Shown here: positions 1-6,896 of the stretch, in pieces | How positions within the stretch are numbered: the first letter of the stretch is position 1 | How the letters are laid out: every line of letters starts with the position of its first letter | Assembly: GCA_020026335.1 (NCBI GenBank) | Contig: JAHHQO010000006.1 | Location: 1 to 64,000 of the forward strand | DNA: 64,000 nucleotides | Direction of reading: 5' to 3' | Source of the DNA: Alistipes sp. | GTDB taxonomy: Bacteria; Bacteroidota; Bacteroidia; Bacteroidales; Rikenellaceae | Program-made: the position numbers and the translations under genes | Notes under the pieces: generated by a model | What the model was told of the DNA's origin: nothing | Databases searched by the model: none | What the model saw: the letters and a program-made list of their open reading frames with translations, nothing else

Positions 1-57
1 TAGAGCACTTGCTTTGCAAGCAAGGGGTCAAGGGTTCGACTCCCTTATTCTCCACCA
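1..57 (+). tRNA. tRNA-Ala(TGC), 5' end outside window
   Basis: The 3' part of a tRNA. The anticodon loop TTTGCAA gives anticodon TGC (Ala). The T-arm AAGGG/CCCTT encloses loop TTCGACT, and the acceptor 3' strand is ATTCTCC with discriminator A at 54. A genomically encoded CCA follows at 55-57. From the window edge to the discriminator it is identical to the complete copy at 192-265. Confidence 0.95.
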
Positions 58-63
58 GAAAAG

Positions 64-88
64 AGAGTGATGATAACACTCTTTTTTT
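64..88 (+). terminator. Terminator after first tRNA-Ala
   Basis: Stem AGAGTG (64-69) pairs with CACTCT (77-82) and is followed by a run of T up to 88. It lies 7 bases after the tRNA. Confidence 0.75.
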
Positions 89-191
89 ATCCTCGGAAAC
101 TTTCGGTAAGAAGGCCGAACAACAGAGGGCAGAGGGCAGTGAAGCAAGATAGAGAAATAACCCGTTGCGACATTTGTCCACACCAAAATTC

Positions 192-265
192 GGGGGATTA
201 GCTCAGTTGGCTAGAGCACTTGCTTTGCAAGCAAGGGGTCAAGGGTTCGACTCCCTTATTCTCCA
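192..265 (+). tRNA. tRNA-Ala(TGC)
   Basis: Complete cloverleaf. The acceptor stem GGGGGAT pairs with ATTCTCC (258-264) with two G-U pairs, the D-arm starts TAGCTC, the anticodon stem CTTGC/GCAAG holds loop TTTGCAA (anticodon TGC), and the T-arm is AAGGG/CCCTT. Discriminator A is at 265. The next bases are CAA, so CCA is not encoded here, unlike the upstream copy. No rRNA is visible between the two tRNA copies. Confidence 0.97.
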
Positions 266-267
266 CA

Positions 268-304
268 AAAAAAAAGAGTGATTTTTCAATCACTCTTTTT
301 TTTT
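268..304 (+). terminator. Terminator after second tRNA-Ala
   Basis: A 13-bp perfect stem (271-283 with 288-300) has loop TTTC and is flanked by A and T runs. It is a strong intrinsic terminator and could work in both directions. Confidence 0.85.
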
Positions 305-657
305 GTATCCCTACTCCACGTGGGAGGTGTACGGACAGAAGGAACGTGTGCTGACAGGGAGACGCGCGAAGGCAGAAAAAAAGGGCGCAAGACGATACGC
401 AAACAGACGAGGTGCAAATTGCAGGAAGCACGGGCGACGCAAACACGGAGATGTACGCACAGGAGACGGCATAAGAACCGGTACAAAACGGGGGTGGGCA
501 ACTATGGATGCGGACGGTCGGGACTAATAAGCGCGGACGGTCTCGAAAAAGGGCGAATATCTGCCCCATCTATTGAGTGTCGTGACGGGGAAGCCCCTAC
601 GGTGCATCAATCTATCGAGTCCGCCAACGCCCCGACATCCATTTTCCACAGCCACAT
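305..657. other. Intergenic region, no convincing gene
   Basis: About 350 bases separate the tRNA terminator from the terminator of the leftward gene. An open frame covers 278-742 on the plus strand, but it starts inside the tRNA terminator, runs through the next terminator, is dominated by Arg/Lys/Thr without domain character, and has no promoter. I see no RNA gene or repeat here. Confidence 0.5.
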
Positions 658-702
658 AAAAAAGGCGGCGATGACCCTGCCTCAAGCAAAGTCATCGCCG
701 CC
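658..702 (-). terminator. Terminator of the leftward membrane-protein gene
   Basis: The 12-bp stem GGCGGCGATGAC (664-675) pairs with GTCATCGCCGCC (691-702). On the minus strand it is followed by six T (658-663). It sits 20 bases after the stop of the gene at 722-1222. Confidence 0.85.
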
Positions 703-721
703 ACTCACTATGCAGAAATAT

Positions 722-1222
722 TTAAAGGCCGCACACCTTTAATTCGGTCAACTCTTTGTATTCCAACTCCGTGTATTCGAACATCTGCATCGCTGCCAGC
801 TTGTTGTCCTTACTGCGGAAGACCACCACCGCCAATTCGGGAATGCGCGAACGCTCCACATTGGAAAGCGCACCCGGCAGGCAGTGCTCCACGCACTCGG
901 CCACCTCACGGCGTTTGCCACGCTCGAAATAAATCTCCTCATAGCCGAGGAAACCCTTGTTTTGGGTATCATAGGGAGTGCCCTTGCCGTAGAAGAGGGT
1001 CAGCGTAATGGCCATCAGAGCATAAATCAGCACCGAGGCAGCCACCAGCACCACCGAAGAACTGATATCGGCAGTCAGCGCGTCGCGCATTGCCCACTCG
1101 CCCACCAACACACCGAGGGCGGCAAGAAGCAGAATTACAGAGATTACAGGGAATTTACGGCGCATGACGATGCGTCCGTTCGACAAGGCACACAATGCCT
1201 CGCCAATGATTTTTTTATTCAT
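722..1222 (-). CDS. Two-helix membrane protein of unknown function
   Basis: A 166-residue protein that I do not recognise. Two hydrophobic segments (about residues 24-45 and 54-78) form a probable hairpin anchor. They are followed by a soluble domain of about 85 residues that begins near a YGKGTP segment and contains many Glu, Lys and Tyr. No catalytic motif is visible. The ATG at 1222 is the only good start. It lies 110 bases downstream of the small exported-protein gene on the same strand and may be co-transcribed with it; a terminator follows at 658-702. The soluble part could be a small PH-like or YcxB-like domain, but I cannot support that from sequence. Confidence 0.7.
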   Translation of the reverse strand: MNKKIIGEALCALSNGRIVMRRKFPVISVILLLAALGVLVGEWAMRDALTADISSSVVLVAASVLIYALMAITLTLFYGKGTPYDTQNKGFLGYEEIYFERGKRREVAECVEHCLPGALSNVERSRIPELAVVVFRSKDNKLAAMQMFEYTELEYKELTELKVCGL

Positions 1223-1332
1223 GGTATCAGATATTTAGCGTTTGTTTGTTATAATACAATTGACTGGGCGGAGCAGATTTCTCCCCACACGGGGGAAGCG
1301 TCCGCCCGAAAAACCGAAGCAGACAACAAACG

Positions 1333-1719
1333 CTAAATGATGAGCCGGCGCAGCACGTGGAGGTAATATCCGCGCGGATGCGTATCGGCAAAAAGATTGG
1401 CCACGAAGGGATGCAGTCCCACCCTCTCGCTCACGCCTGTTTCGAGAGTCGCAAAGCCCATGCGGTGGGCAAAGTGCTGCAACGAGAGGCGGCAGTCGTG
1501 TCGCTCAAAGACACGGCATCGGGGTACGGACGCCAGACGGGAAAGGTTGAAATCGGAATTGTAGATGCGTTTGCACCTCAGACCTGCCTGCGCGGCATCG
1601 TCTGCCGAAATCTCCTCGCACGACCATTCGACACGCGCAGAGACTGCGTCATCGGCCTTCACGGCACCCAGACACAGACCGCCGACAACGGCCAACAATA
1701 TGCAGATGAGTTTTCGCAT
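1333..1719 (-). CDS. Small exported protein, unknown function
   Basis: A 128-residue protein. The start at 1719 gives a classic signal peptide (MRK, then a hydrophobic stretch ending LGAVKADD). The open frame extends upstream to 1818, but that extension covers the predicted promoter and reads as non-coding. The mature part has four cysteines in two pairs (one CEE..RC, one PRC..DC), which could form periplasmic disulfides. No known domain is recognisable. A -7 box (TACATTTG on the minus strand, 1744-1751) lies 24 bases upstream of the chosen start and supports it. Confidence 0.65.
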   Translation of the reverse strand: MRKLICILLAVVGGLCLGAVKADDAVSARVEWSCEEISADDAAQAGLRCKRIYNSDFNLSRLASVPRCRVFERHDCRLSLQHFAHRMGFATLETGVSERVGLHPFVANLFADTHPRGYYLHVLRRLII

Positions 1720-1743
1720 GCTACGTTTTCCAAATTGAAGTTG

Positions 1744-1751
1744 CAAATGTA
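1744..1751 (-). promoter_or_regulatory. -7 box for the exported-protein gene
   Basis: TACATTTG on the minus strand matches TAnnTTTG and ends 24 bases before the ATG at 1719. No -33 TTG is seen at the usual distance. Confidence 0.45.
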
Positions 1752-1908
1752 TAAAATTCGCAAGAAGTTGTTCTGCCGTATATGTTACAATTATGTTACA
1801 TTTTGTAACAGAGAGCATCGCTCAATGCTCTAATCAACGGCTGTTCTTGACTTTACGCGAACGGTGCGAAGAGCGTCCGTTCGCTTCCACCCCACCCGAA
1901 AGACCCTG

Positions 1909-2715
1909 CTATTGGGGAATGAATATATAGGTGATGGTACCCTCCTGACGCGCAGGGGCACTGTCATCGATGTTGAAGAGTGACGAGCGAGCCGCCTGCA
2001 AAGCCGTCTCGCGCATACAGCGGTCACCCCCCTCCAGAATGTGGGCACCGACCACCTCGCCGCCGCGATTGACGACAATCTTCACCACCACATCACCGCC
2101 ACCCTCGCACTGATAGGCAGGAATGACCAACCTGCGCGATGTTCTGACGGGATTGGTCAGCGAAAACGACACCGTCACACGACCCTTCACCTTGCGGTCC
2201 TGCTGCTGTGATTGCTCGCCCGACTTGTCGGCACGCTCACGCAGGGCGCGCTCCTCCGCCAGTCCCTGCTCATAGGCTTCGCGGTTGGCCCTCATACGCT
2301 CGGCAGCCGCTTCGGCGGCATCGTTCAGCGCAGCGGTATTTGTACCGCGGTCGTCCTTCAGCTTCTCGTTCAGCGCGTTCTCGTTCGACACCTGATTCTT
2401 GATACTGCTCCAGTCGATGGGGTCGAGCTCCTGACGGCGTTTGACCTCCTCGGCCAGACGGTCGCGCTCCTTCTCCAACTCGGCGAGGGTCGTCAAGTCG
2501 ATGAACATACCCTGGGTTTGGGGCTTGCGTCCGATGACGATTTTCGACGACACGAAGGCAATCATCACTATCAAATAGGCAATCACCGTCACACACAACC
2601 CGATTCTGTGGTCATAGGTCCATGTGCCGGCGTCCTGTTTTCTGTTGTCGAACGGCAGTTTGAGTCGCTGTCGTTTTTGGGGTCTGGGAAGTTTCTCTTC
2701 TTCTGTTTCAGCCAT
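1909..2715 (-). CDS. TonB-like energy transducer, atypical linker
   Basis: A 268-residue protein. A basic cytoplasmic N-terminus (KLPRPQKRQRLKL) leads to one transmembrane helix at about residues 40-62. A long charged region rich in Glu, Arg and Ala (about 75-190) is probably helical or coiled coil. The last 80 residues resemble the TonB C-terminal domain: a VVVKIVVNRGGEVVGA strand, a conserved-looking Cys, an ALQAARSS helix and a final GTITYIFIPQ strand. TonB proteins normally span the periplasm with a Pro/Lys-rich linker; here it is a charged helix, closer to TolA. The ATG at 2715 is preferred to 2739, which lies inside the promoter. It is transcribed away from lpxC. The role (powering outer-membrane receptors or a Tol-like function) is inferred. 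Confidence 0.75.
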   Translation of the reverse strand: MAETEEEKLPRPQKRQRLKLPFDNRKQDAGTWTYDHRIGLCVTVIAYLIVMIAFVSSKIVIGRKPQTQGMFIDLTTLAELEKERDRLAEEVKRRQELDPIDWSSIKNQVSNENALNEKLKDDRGTNTAALNDAAEAAAERMRANREAYEQGLAEERALRERADKSGEQSQQQDRKVKGRVTVSFSLTNPVRTSRRLVIPAYQCEGGGDVVVKIVVNRGGEVVGAHILEGGDRCMRETALQAARSSLFNIDDSAPARQEGTITYIFIPQ

Positions 2716-2736
2716 TACTATCCTTGGAATTTTGAG

Positions 2737-2744
2737 CAAAAATA
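2737..2744 (-). promoter_or_regulatory. -7 box for the TonB-like gene
   Basis: TATTTTTG on the minus strand matches TAnnTTTG, 21 bases upstream of ATG 2715. It lies next to the opposing lpxC promoter. Confidence 0.5.
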
Positions 2745-2765
2745 GGATATTTTAACGATTTTTTA

Positions 2766-2773
2766 TATCTTTG
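2766..2773 (+). promoter_or_regulatory. -7 box for lpxC/fabZ
   Basis: TATCTTTG matches TAnnTTTG and ends 27 bases before the ATG at 2801. It rules out the upstream TTG at 2771 as a start. Confidence 0.6.
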
Positions 2774-2800
2774 AGCACAAAATTATATGAAACACCGCTT

Positions 2801-4189
2801 ATGTCAACAAAACAACGAACACTGAAAGCCCCCATTTCCTTCTCCGGAAAGGGACTGCATACAGGCGTACACGTCACCATGACGGTGAATCCCGCCGATG
2901 CTAATACAGGTATTGTATTTCGCCGTGTAGATTTGGAGGACAAGCCTCTCATTCCTGCATTATGCGACAATGTGGTGAGCACCTCACGCGGAACAACCAT
3001 CGAAGTCGGAGGTCAGAAAGTAGCCACCATCGAGCATATCATGTCGGCACTCTGGACTCTGGGTGTCGATAACGCCATTATAGATATCGACGCACCCGAA
3101 ACCCCCATCATGGACGGTTCGGCAGGCGAATACGCCAAGGCTATCAACGAAGTGGGTACCGAGGAGCAGAGTGCCGAGCGCAACTACTTCCATGTCACCG
3201 AGAAGATGGTCTACACCATTCCCGAAAAGGGCGTGGCCATCATCCTCTACCCCGACGACGAGTTCTCCGTATCGCTCCACGTGGACTACAACTCGAAGGT
3301 CATCGGCAATCAGTATGCCACCTTTGAGCCGGGCGACGACTACGCAGAGAAGATTTCTCCCTGCCGTACGTTTGTCTTCCTCCACGAAATCGAGCCGCTC
3401 ATCAAGATGAACCTCATCAAGGGCGGAGACCTCGACAACGCCATCATCGTGGTGGAGAACCCCGTTCCCGAAGACCAGCAGGAGCACCTGCGCAAGGCCT
3501 TCAACAAGCCCAATGTGAAAATCGAGCAGGGCTATCTCAACGAGTCGGGTCTGCGTTGCAACAACGAGCTGGCACGTCACAAGCTGCTCGACCTGCTGGG
3601 CGACTTCGCACTGCTGGGTGTGAGAATCAAGGGTCGCGTGTGGGCTACCCGTCCGGGTCACTTCGCCAACACCGAGTTCATGAAGCAGGTAAAGCGCGCC
3701 ATGCGTAAGGCCGGCGAGAAACCCCGCTACACCTACGACTGCCGCAGGAGCCCCATCTACGACATCAACGACATCCGCCGTATGCTGCCCCACCGTCCTC
3801 CCTTCCTGTTGGTAGACCGCATCTTCCACTGCGACGAGACTTCGATTGCCGGCATCAAGAATGTCACCATGAACGAGCCTTTCTTCGTGGGGCACTTCCC
3901 CCAGGAGCCCGTCATGCCCGGTGTCCTCATCGTCGAGGCCATGGCACAGTGCAGTGGCATCATGGTGCTCAGCACCGTTGAAGAGCCCGAGAGATACTCG
4001 ACCTACTTCATGAAAATCGACAAGGTGAAGTTCAAGAGAAAGGTAGTCCCCGGAGATACCCTCCAGTTCGAAATCCGACTGCTGGAGCCCATCCGCCGCG
4101 GTGTGGCTGTGGTGGAGGCCAAAGCCTTTGTGGGCGAGACACTTGCCTGTGAGGCAGAGCTGATGGCTCAGATTGTCAAAAACAAATAA
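2801..4189 (+). CDS. lpxC/fabZ: Bifunctional LpxC deacetylase / FabZ dehydratase
   Basis: A 462-residue fusion of two cytoplasmic enzymes. Residues 1-305 are LpxC (UDP-3-O-acyl-N-acetylglucosamine deacetylase, the committed step of lipid A synthesis): zinc ligands H79 (EHIMSAL), H260 and D264 (HKLLD), and the catalytic GHFAN histidine H287. Residues 318-462 are FabZ (3-hydroxyacyl-ACP dehydratase): LPHRPPFLLVDR, catalytic H365 in GHFPQEPVMPG and E379 in EAMAQ. Both active sites look intact. This fusion is a known Bacteroidota arrangement that couples lipid A and fatty acid synthesis. lpxA follows 18 bases downstream, so the two are probably one operon. The start follows the promoter and gives a standard LpxC N-terminus. 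Confidence 0.97.
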   Translation: MSTKQRTLKAPISFSGKGLHTGVHVTMTVNPADANTGIVFRRVDLEDKPLIPALCDNVVSTSRGTTIEVGGQKVATIEHIMSALWTLGVDNAIIDIDAPETPIMDGSAGEYAKAINEVGTEEQSAERNYFHVTEKMVYTIPEKGVAIILYPDDEFSVSLHVDYNSKVIGNQYATFEPGDDYAEKISPCRTFVFLHEIEPLIKMNLIKGGDLDNAIIVVENPVPEDQQEHLRKAFNKPNVKIEQGYLNESGLRCNNELARHKLLDLLGDFALLGVRIKGRVWATRPGHFANTEFMKQVKRAMRKAGEKPRYTYDCRRSPIYDINDIRRMLPHRPPFLLVDRIFHCDETSIAGIKNVTMNEPFFVGHFPQEPVMPGVLIVEAMAQCSGIMVLSTVEEPERYSTYFMKIDKVKFKRKVVPGDTLQFEIRLLEPIRRGVAVVEAKAFVGETLACEAELMAQIVKNK

Positions 4190-4207
4190 GTGATTTAGTT
4201 ATACGAA

Positions 4208-4999
4208 ATGATTAGCGAACTTGCCTATGTTCACCCCGACGCCAAAATCGGAGCGAACGTCATAGTAGAACCCTTTGCATATATTGCCGCCGATACGGTC
4301 ATCGGCGACGATTGTTGGATCGCCTCGGGTGCGGTCATTCACGAAGGTGCCCGCATCGGCCGAGGTTGTAAGATTCACAACTGTGCTTCGGTGTCGTGCC
4401 TGCCCCAGGACCTCAAATTCGAGGGCGAGGTAACCACCTGCCAGATTGGCGATTATAACGATATCCGCGAGTATGTCACCATCAGCCGCGGTACAAAATC
4501 CACCGGCACGACCATCGTCGGCAACCACAACCTGCTGATGGCCTACGTCCATGTGGGTCACGACTGCGTGGTGGGCAGCCACTGCGTCATCGCCAACCGC
4601 GTATCGCTGGCCGGTGAGGTGCATGTGGGCGACTGGGTGGTCATCGGCGGTCACGCTGCCATTCACCAGTGGACACACATCGGTGCCCATTCGATGATTC
4701 AGGGCGGCTCACTGCTGGGTCAGGACCTACCTCCCTATGTCATCGTGAGAAACGACACCCTGCGCTTCGCAGGCATCAACCGCGTGGGACTTTCACGCCG
4801 AGGATTCACTCCCGAACGCATCGGCGAGATTCACGAGGCGTGCCGTATTCTGTTCCAGAGCGGCATGAACTACATCAACGGATGCGACGAGGTCGAGAAA
4901 TCGGTGCCTCAGAGCGAGGAGCGCGACTATCTGGTCAGCTTCATCCGCGAGTCGAAGCGCGGCATCATCAAGCCGTATGAATCGAAGCACAGAGAATAA
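4208..4999 (+). CDS. lpxA: Acyl-ACP--UDP-N-acetylglucosamine O-acyltransferase
   Basis: A 263-residue protein (E. coli LpxA is 262). It transfers the 3-hydroxyacyl chain to UDP-GlcNAc, the first step of lipid A synthesis. Left-handed beta-helix hexapeptide repeats run through about residues 8-185 (HPDAKIGANVIV, VIGDDCWIASGAVI and so on). The catalytic histidine is H118 in the VGHDC motif, matching E. coli H125. The C-terminal 70 residues form the helical trimer-cap domain (GFTPERIGEIHEACR). The gene sits 18 bases after lpxC/fabZ and is presumably co-transcribed, placing the first two lipid A enzymes together. Confidence 0.97.
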   Translation: MISELAYVHPDAKIGANVIVEPFAYIAADTVIGDDCWIASGAVIHEGARIGRGCKIHNCASVSCLPQDLKFEGEVTTCQIGDYNDIREYVTISRGTKSTGTTIVGNHNLLMAYVHVGHDCVVGSHCVIANRVSLAGEVHVGDWVVIGGHAAIHQWTHIGAHSMIQGGSLLGQDLPPYVIVRNDTLRFAGINRVGLSRRGFTPERIGEIHEACRILFQSGMNYINGCDEVEKSVPQSEERDYLVSFIRESKRGIIKPYESKHRE

Positions 5000-5018
5000 G
5001 ATTTATTGGTAATAAATA

Positions 5019-5048
5019 TTGGTATGTCAATTTTTATTACTATCTTTG
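5019..5048 (+). promoter_or_regulatory. Promoter of the rimP-nusA-infB operon
   Basis: TTG (5019-5021), a 19-base spacer, then TATCTTTG (5041-5048): a full Bacteroidota -33/-7 promoter. It gives rimP a leader of about 80 bases. Confidence 0.75.
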
Positions 5049-5074
5049 CGCAGTCGAAAGACACAAGCACGAGG

Positions 5075-5097
5075 TAAGGGGACGGGAAGTCCCCTTA
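5075..5097 (+). promoter_or_regulatory. Stem-loop in the rimP leader
   Basis: The 9-bp perfect stem TAAGGGGAC (5075-5083) / GTCCCCTTA (5089-5097) has a 5-base loop and is followed by TTTTATAG. It lies between the promoter and the rimP start, so it may be an attenuator or a feedback site for NusA or ribosome status; this role is inference. Confidence 0.55.
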
Positions 5098-5135
5098 TTT
5101 TATAGTTATACACGACCAATTTGCAGAAAAGCGAG

Positions 5136-5603
5136 ATGATTGACACGAAAAAAATAGTTGACGTTGCGGAGGAGAAACTCCGTGGCACCGACATGTTTGT
5201 GGTGGGCTGCAAGTGCTCCCCCTCCAATGAAATTGAACTGCTCATCGACAGCGACACCTCGGTATCCATCGACGCCTGTGTCGAGCTGAGCCGTGCCATA
5301 GAAGTTGACTTCGACCGCGAGGAGGAGGATTTCTCCCTCACCGTGGCATCGGCAGGTATCGGCTCGGAGCTCAAGGATATCCGCCAGTTCCGCAAGCTCA
5401 TCGGCGGTTCGGTGGAGGTACTGCTGCTCACCGGTGAGAAAATCATCGCTCATCTCGACGATGTCGATGAAATGGGTGTCACCCTCTCCTACGAGGAGAA
5501 ACAACTCGTGGAGGGAAAGAAGCGCAAGCAGACGGTGACCGTCACCCGCACGTTCCGTTTCGACGAAATCAAATCGACCAAGGAGTACCTCGACTTTAAG
5601 TAG
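5136..5603 (+). CDS. rimP: Ribosome maturation factor RimP
   Basis: A 155-residue protein that assists maturation of the 30S subunit. The N-terminal domain carries GTDMFVVGCKCSPSNEIELL and the SIDACVELSRAIE segment typical of RimP; the central part has a FSLTVASAGIGSELK strand-turn like the family's VSSPGLDRPL motif, and the C-terminus is a small SH3-like domain. The length is normal. The start at 5136 (MIDTKKI) is preferred to a TTG at 5121. It is first in the rimP-nusA-infB operon (32 bases to nusA), a very conserved order in bacteria. Confidence 0.93.
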   Translation: MIDTKKIVDVAEEKLRGTDMFVVGCKCSPSNEIELLIDSDTSVSIDACVELSRAIEVDFDREEEDFSLTVASAGIGSELKDIRQFRKLIGGSVEVLLLTGEKIIAHLDDVDEMGVTLSYEEKQLVEGKKRKQTVTVTRTFRFDEIKSTKEYLDFK

Positions 5604-5635
5604 AATAAAAAACTAAAATAAGATAGATAACGACA

Positions 5636-6865
5636 ATGGACAATTTGAATCTTATCAGCAACTTTGCAGAGTTCAAAGAGCTGAAGAACATCGACAAGTC
5701 AACCATGATTGGCGTTTTGGAGGATGTTTTCCGCCACGCTTTGCAGAAGCAGTATGAGACAGACGAGAATTTCGACGTCATCATCAACCCCGAAAAGGGC
5801 GACCTCGAAATTTGGAGAAACAGAACCGTTGTGGAGGATGGTGCAGTCGAGAACCCCAACATGCAGATTGCGGTCAGCGAGGTGAAGGCCATCGACCCCA
5901 CCTACGAAATCGGTGACGAGTACACCGACGAAATCAAACTCGCATCGTTCGGTCGCCGTACCGTACTGTCGCTGCGCCAGAATCTGGCATCGCGCATCCT
6001 CGACCTCGAGAAGGCCAACCTCTACGAGAAGTACTCCGACAAGGTGGGCGAAATCATCACCGGCGAGGTTTACCAGGTATGGAAGAAGGAAGTGATGATT
6101 CTCGACGACGAGGAGAACGAGCTGGTACTGCCCAAGACCGAGCAGATTCCCAACGACTTCTACCGCAAGGGTGACACCATCCGTGCCATCGTCAAGTCGG
6201 TGGAGATGAACAACAATCAGCCCCGCATCATTCTTTCGCGTACCGCCAACCAGTTCCTCGAGCGTCTCTTCGAGCAGGAGGTTCCCGAAATCTTCGATGG
6301 TCTGATTACCATCAAGAAGATTGTGCGTATCCCCGGTGAGAGAGCCAAGGTAGCCGTAGAGTCTTATGACGAGAGAATCGACCCCGTAGGCGCATGTGTG
6401 GGTATGAAGGGTTCGCGTATTTACAGCATCGTCAAGGAGTTGCGCAACGAGAACATCGATGTGGTGAACTACACCTCGAATCCCTCGCTGATGATTCAGC
6501 GCGCACTCAACCCCGCCCAGATTTCATCCATCACCATCGACGAGGAGAAGATGACCGCCGCCGTTTACCTCAAGCCCGACCAGGTATCGCTGGCTATCGG
6601 TAAGGGTGGTCTCAACATCCGTCTGTCGAAGATGCTCACCGGTTACGATATCGACGTATATCGCGAAATCGAGGAGGAGGATGTCGTTCTGACCGAGTTC
6701 GCCGACGAAATCGACGGCTGGATTATCGAAGCACTGAAGAATGCCGGCTACGACACCGCAAAGAGCGTGTTGGAGAATTCGGTCGAGGAGGTAGCATCGC
6801 GCGCCGACCTCGAGCTGGAGCAGGCTCAGAAAGTGGCAGAGATTTTGAAGGCAGAGTTCAAATAA
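5636..6865 (+). CDS. nusA: Transcription termination/antitermination factor NusA
   Basis: A 409-residue RNA polymerase-binding factor. The N-terminal domain (about 1-130, starting MDNLNLISNFAEFKELKNID) binds RNA polymerase. An S1 domain (about 135-200, EIITGEVYQVWKK) and two KH domains (about 205-345, with GACVGMKGSRI and LAIGKGGLNIRL) follow. A short acidic helical tail ends the protein, so the tandem acidic repeats of E. coli NusA are missing or reduced, as is usual outside Proteobacteria. It lies between rimP (32 bases) and infB (31 bases) in the same operon. Confidence 0.96.
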   Translation: MDNLNLISNFAEFKELKNIDKSTMIGVLEDVFRHALQKQYETDENFDVIINPEKGDLEIWRNRTVVEDGAVENPNMQIAVSEVKAIDPTYEIGDEYTDEIKLASFGRRTVLSLRQNLASRILDLEKANLYEKYSDKVGEIITGEVYQVWKKEVMILDDEENELVLPKTEQIPNDFYRKGDTIRAIVKSVEMNNNQPRIILSRTANQFLERLFEQEVPEIFDGLITIKKIVRIPGERAKVAVESYDERIDPVGACVGMKGSRIYSIVKELRNENIDVVNYTSNPSLMIQRALNPAQISSITIDEEKMTAAVYLKPDQVSLAIGKGGLNIRLSKMLTGYDIDVYREIEEEDVVLTEFADEIDGWIIEALKNAGYDTAKSVLENSVEEVASRADLELEQAQKVAEILKAEFK

Positions 6866-6896
6866 TCAAATTAAGAAAAATAGGAGAAAATATAAC

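Noticed and set aside
278..742. Open frame of 154 codons on the plus strand
   Set aside because: It begins inside a tRNA terminator, runs through the opposing terminator at 658-702 and has no domain character or promoter.
1857..1884. GCGAACGG/CCGTTCGC hairpin after the TonB-like gene
   Set aside because: The stem is good but no T run follows on the minus strand, so I do not call it a terminator.
2771..2800. Upstream start for lpxC/fabZ
   Set aside because: It would be a TTG start overlapping the -7 box at 2766-2773; the ATG at 2801 gives the standard N-terminus.
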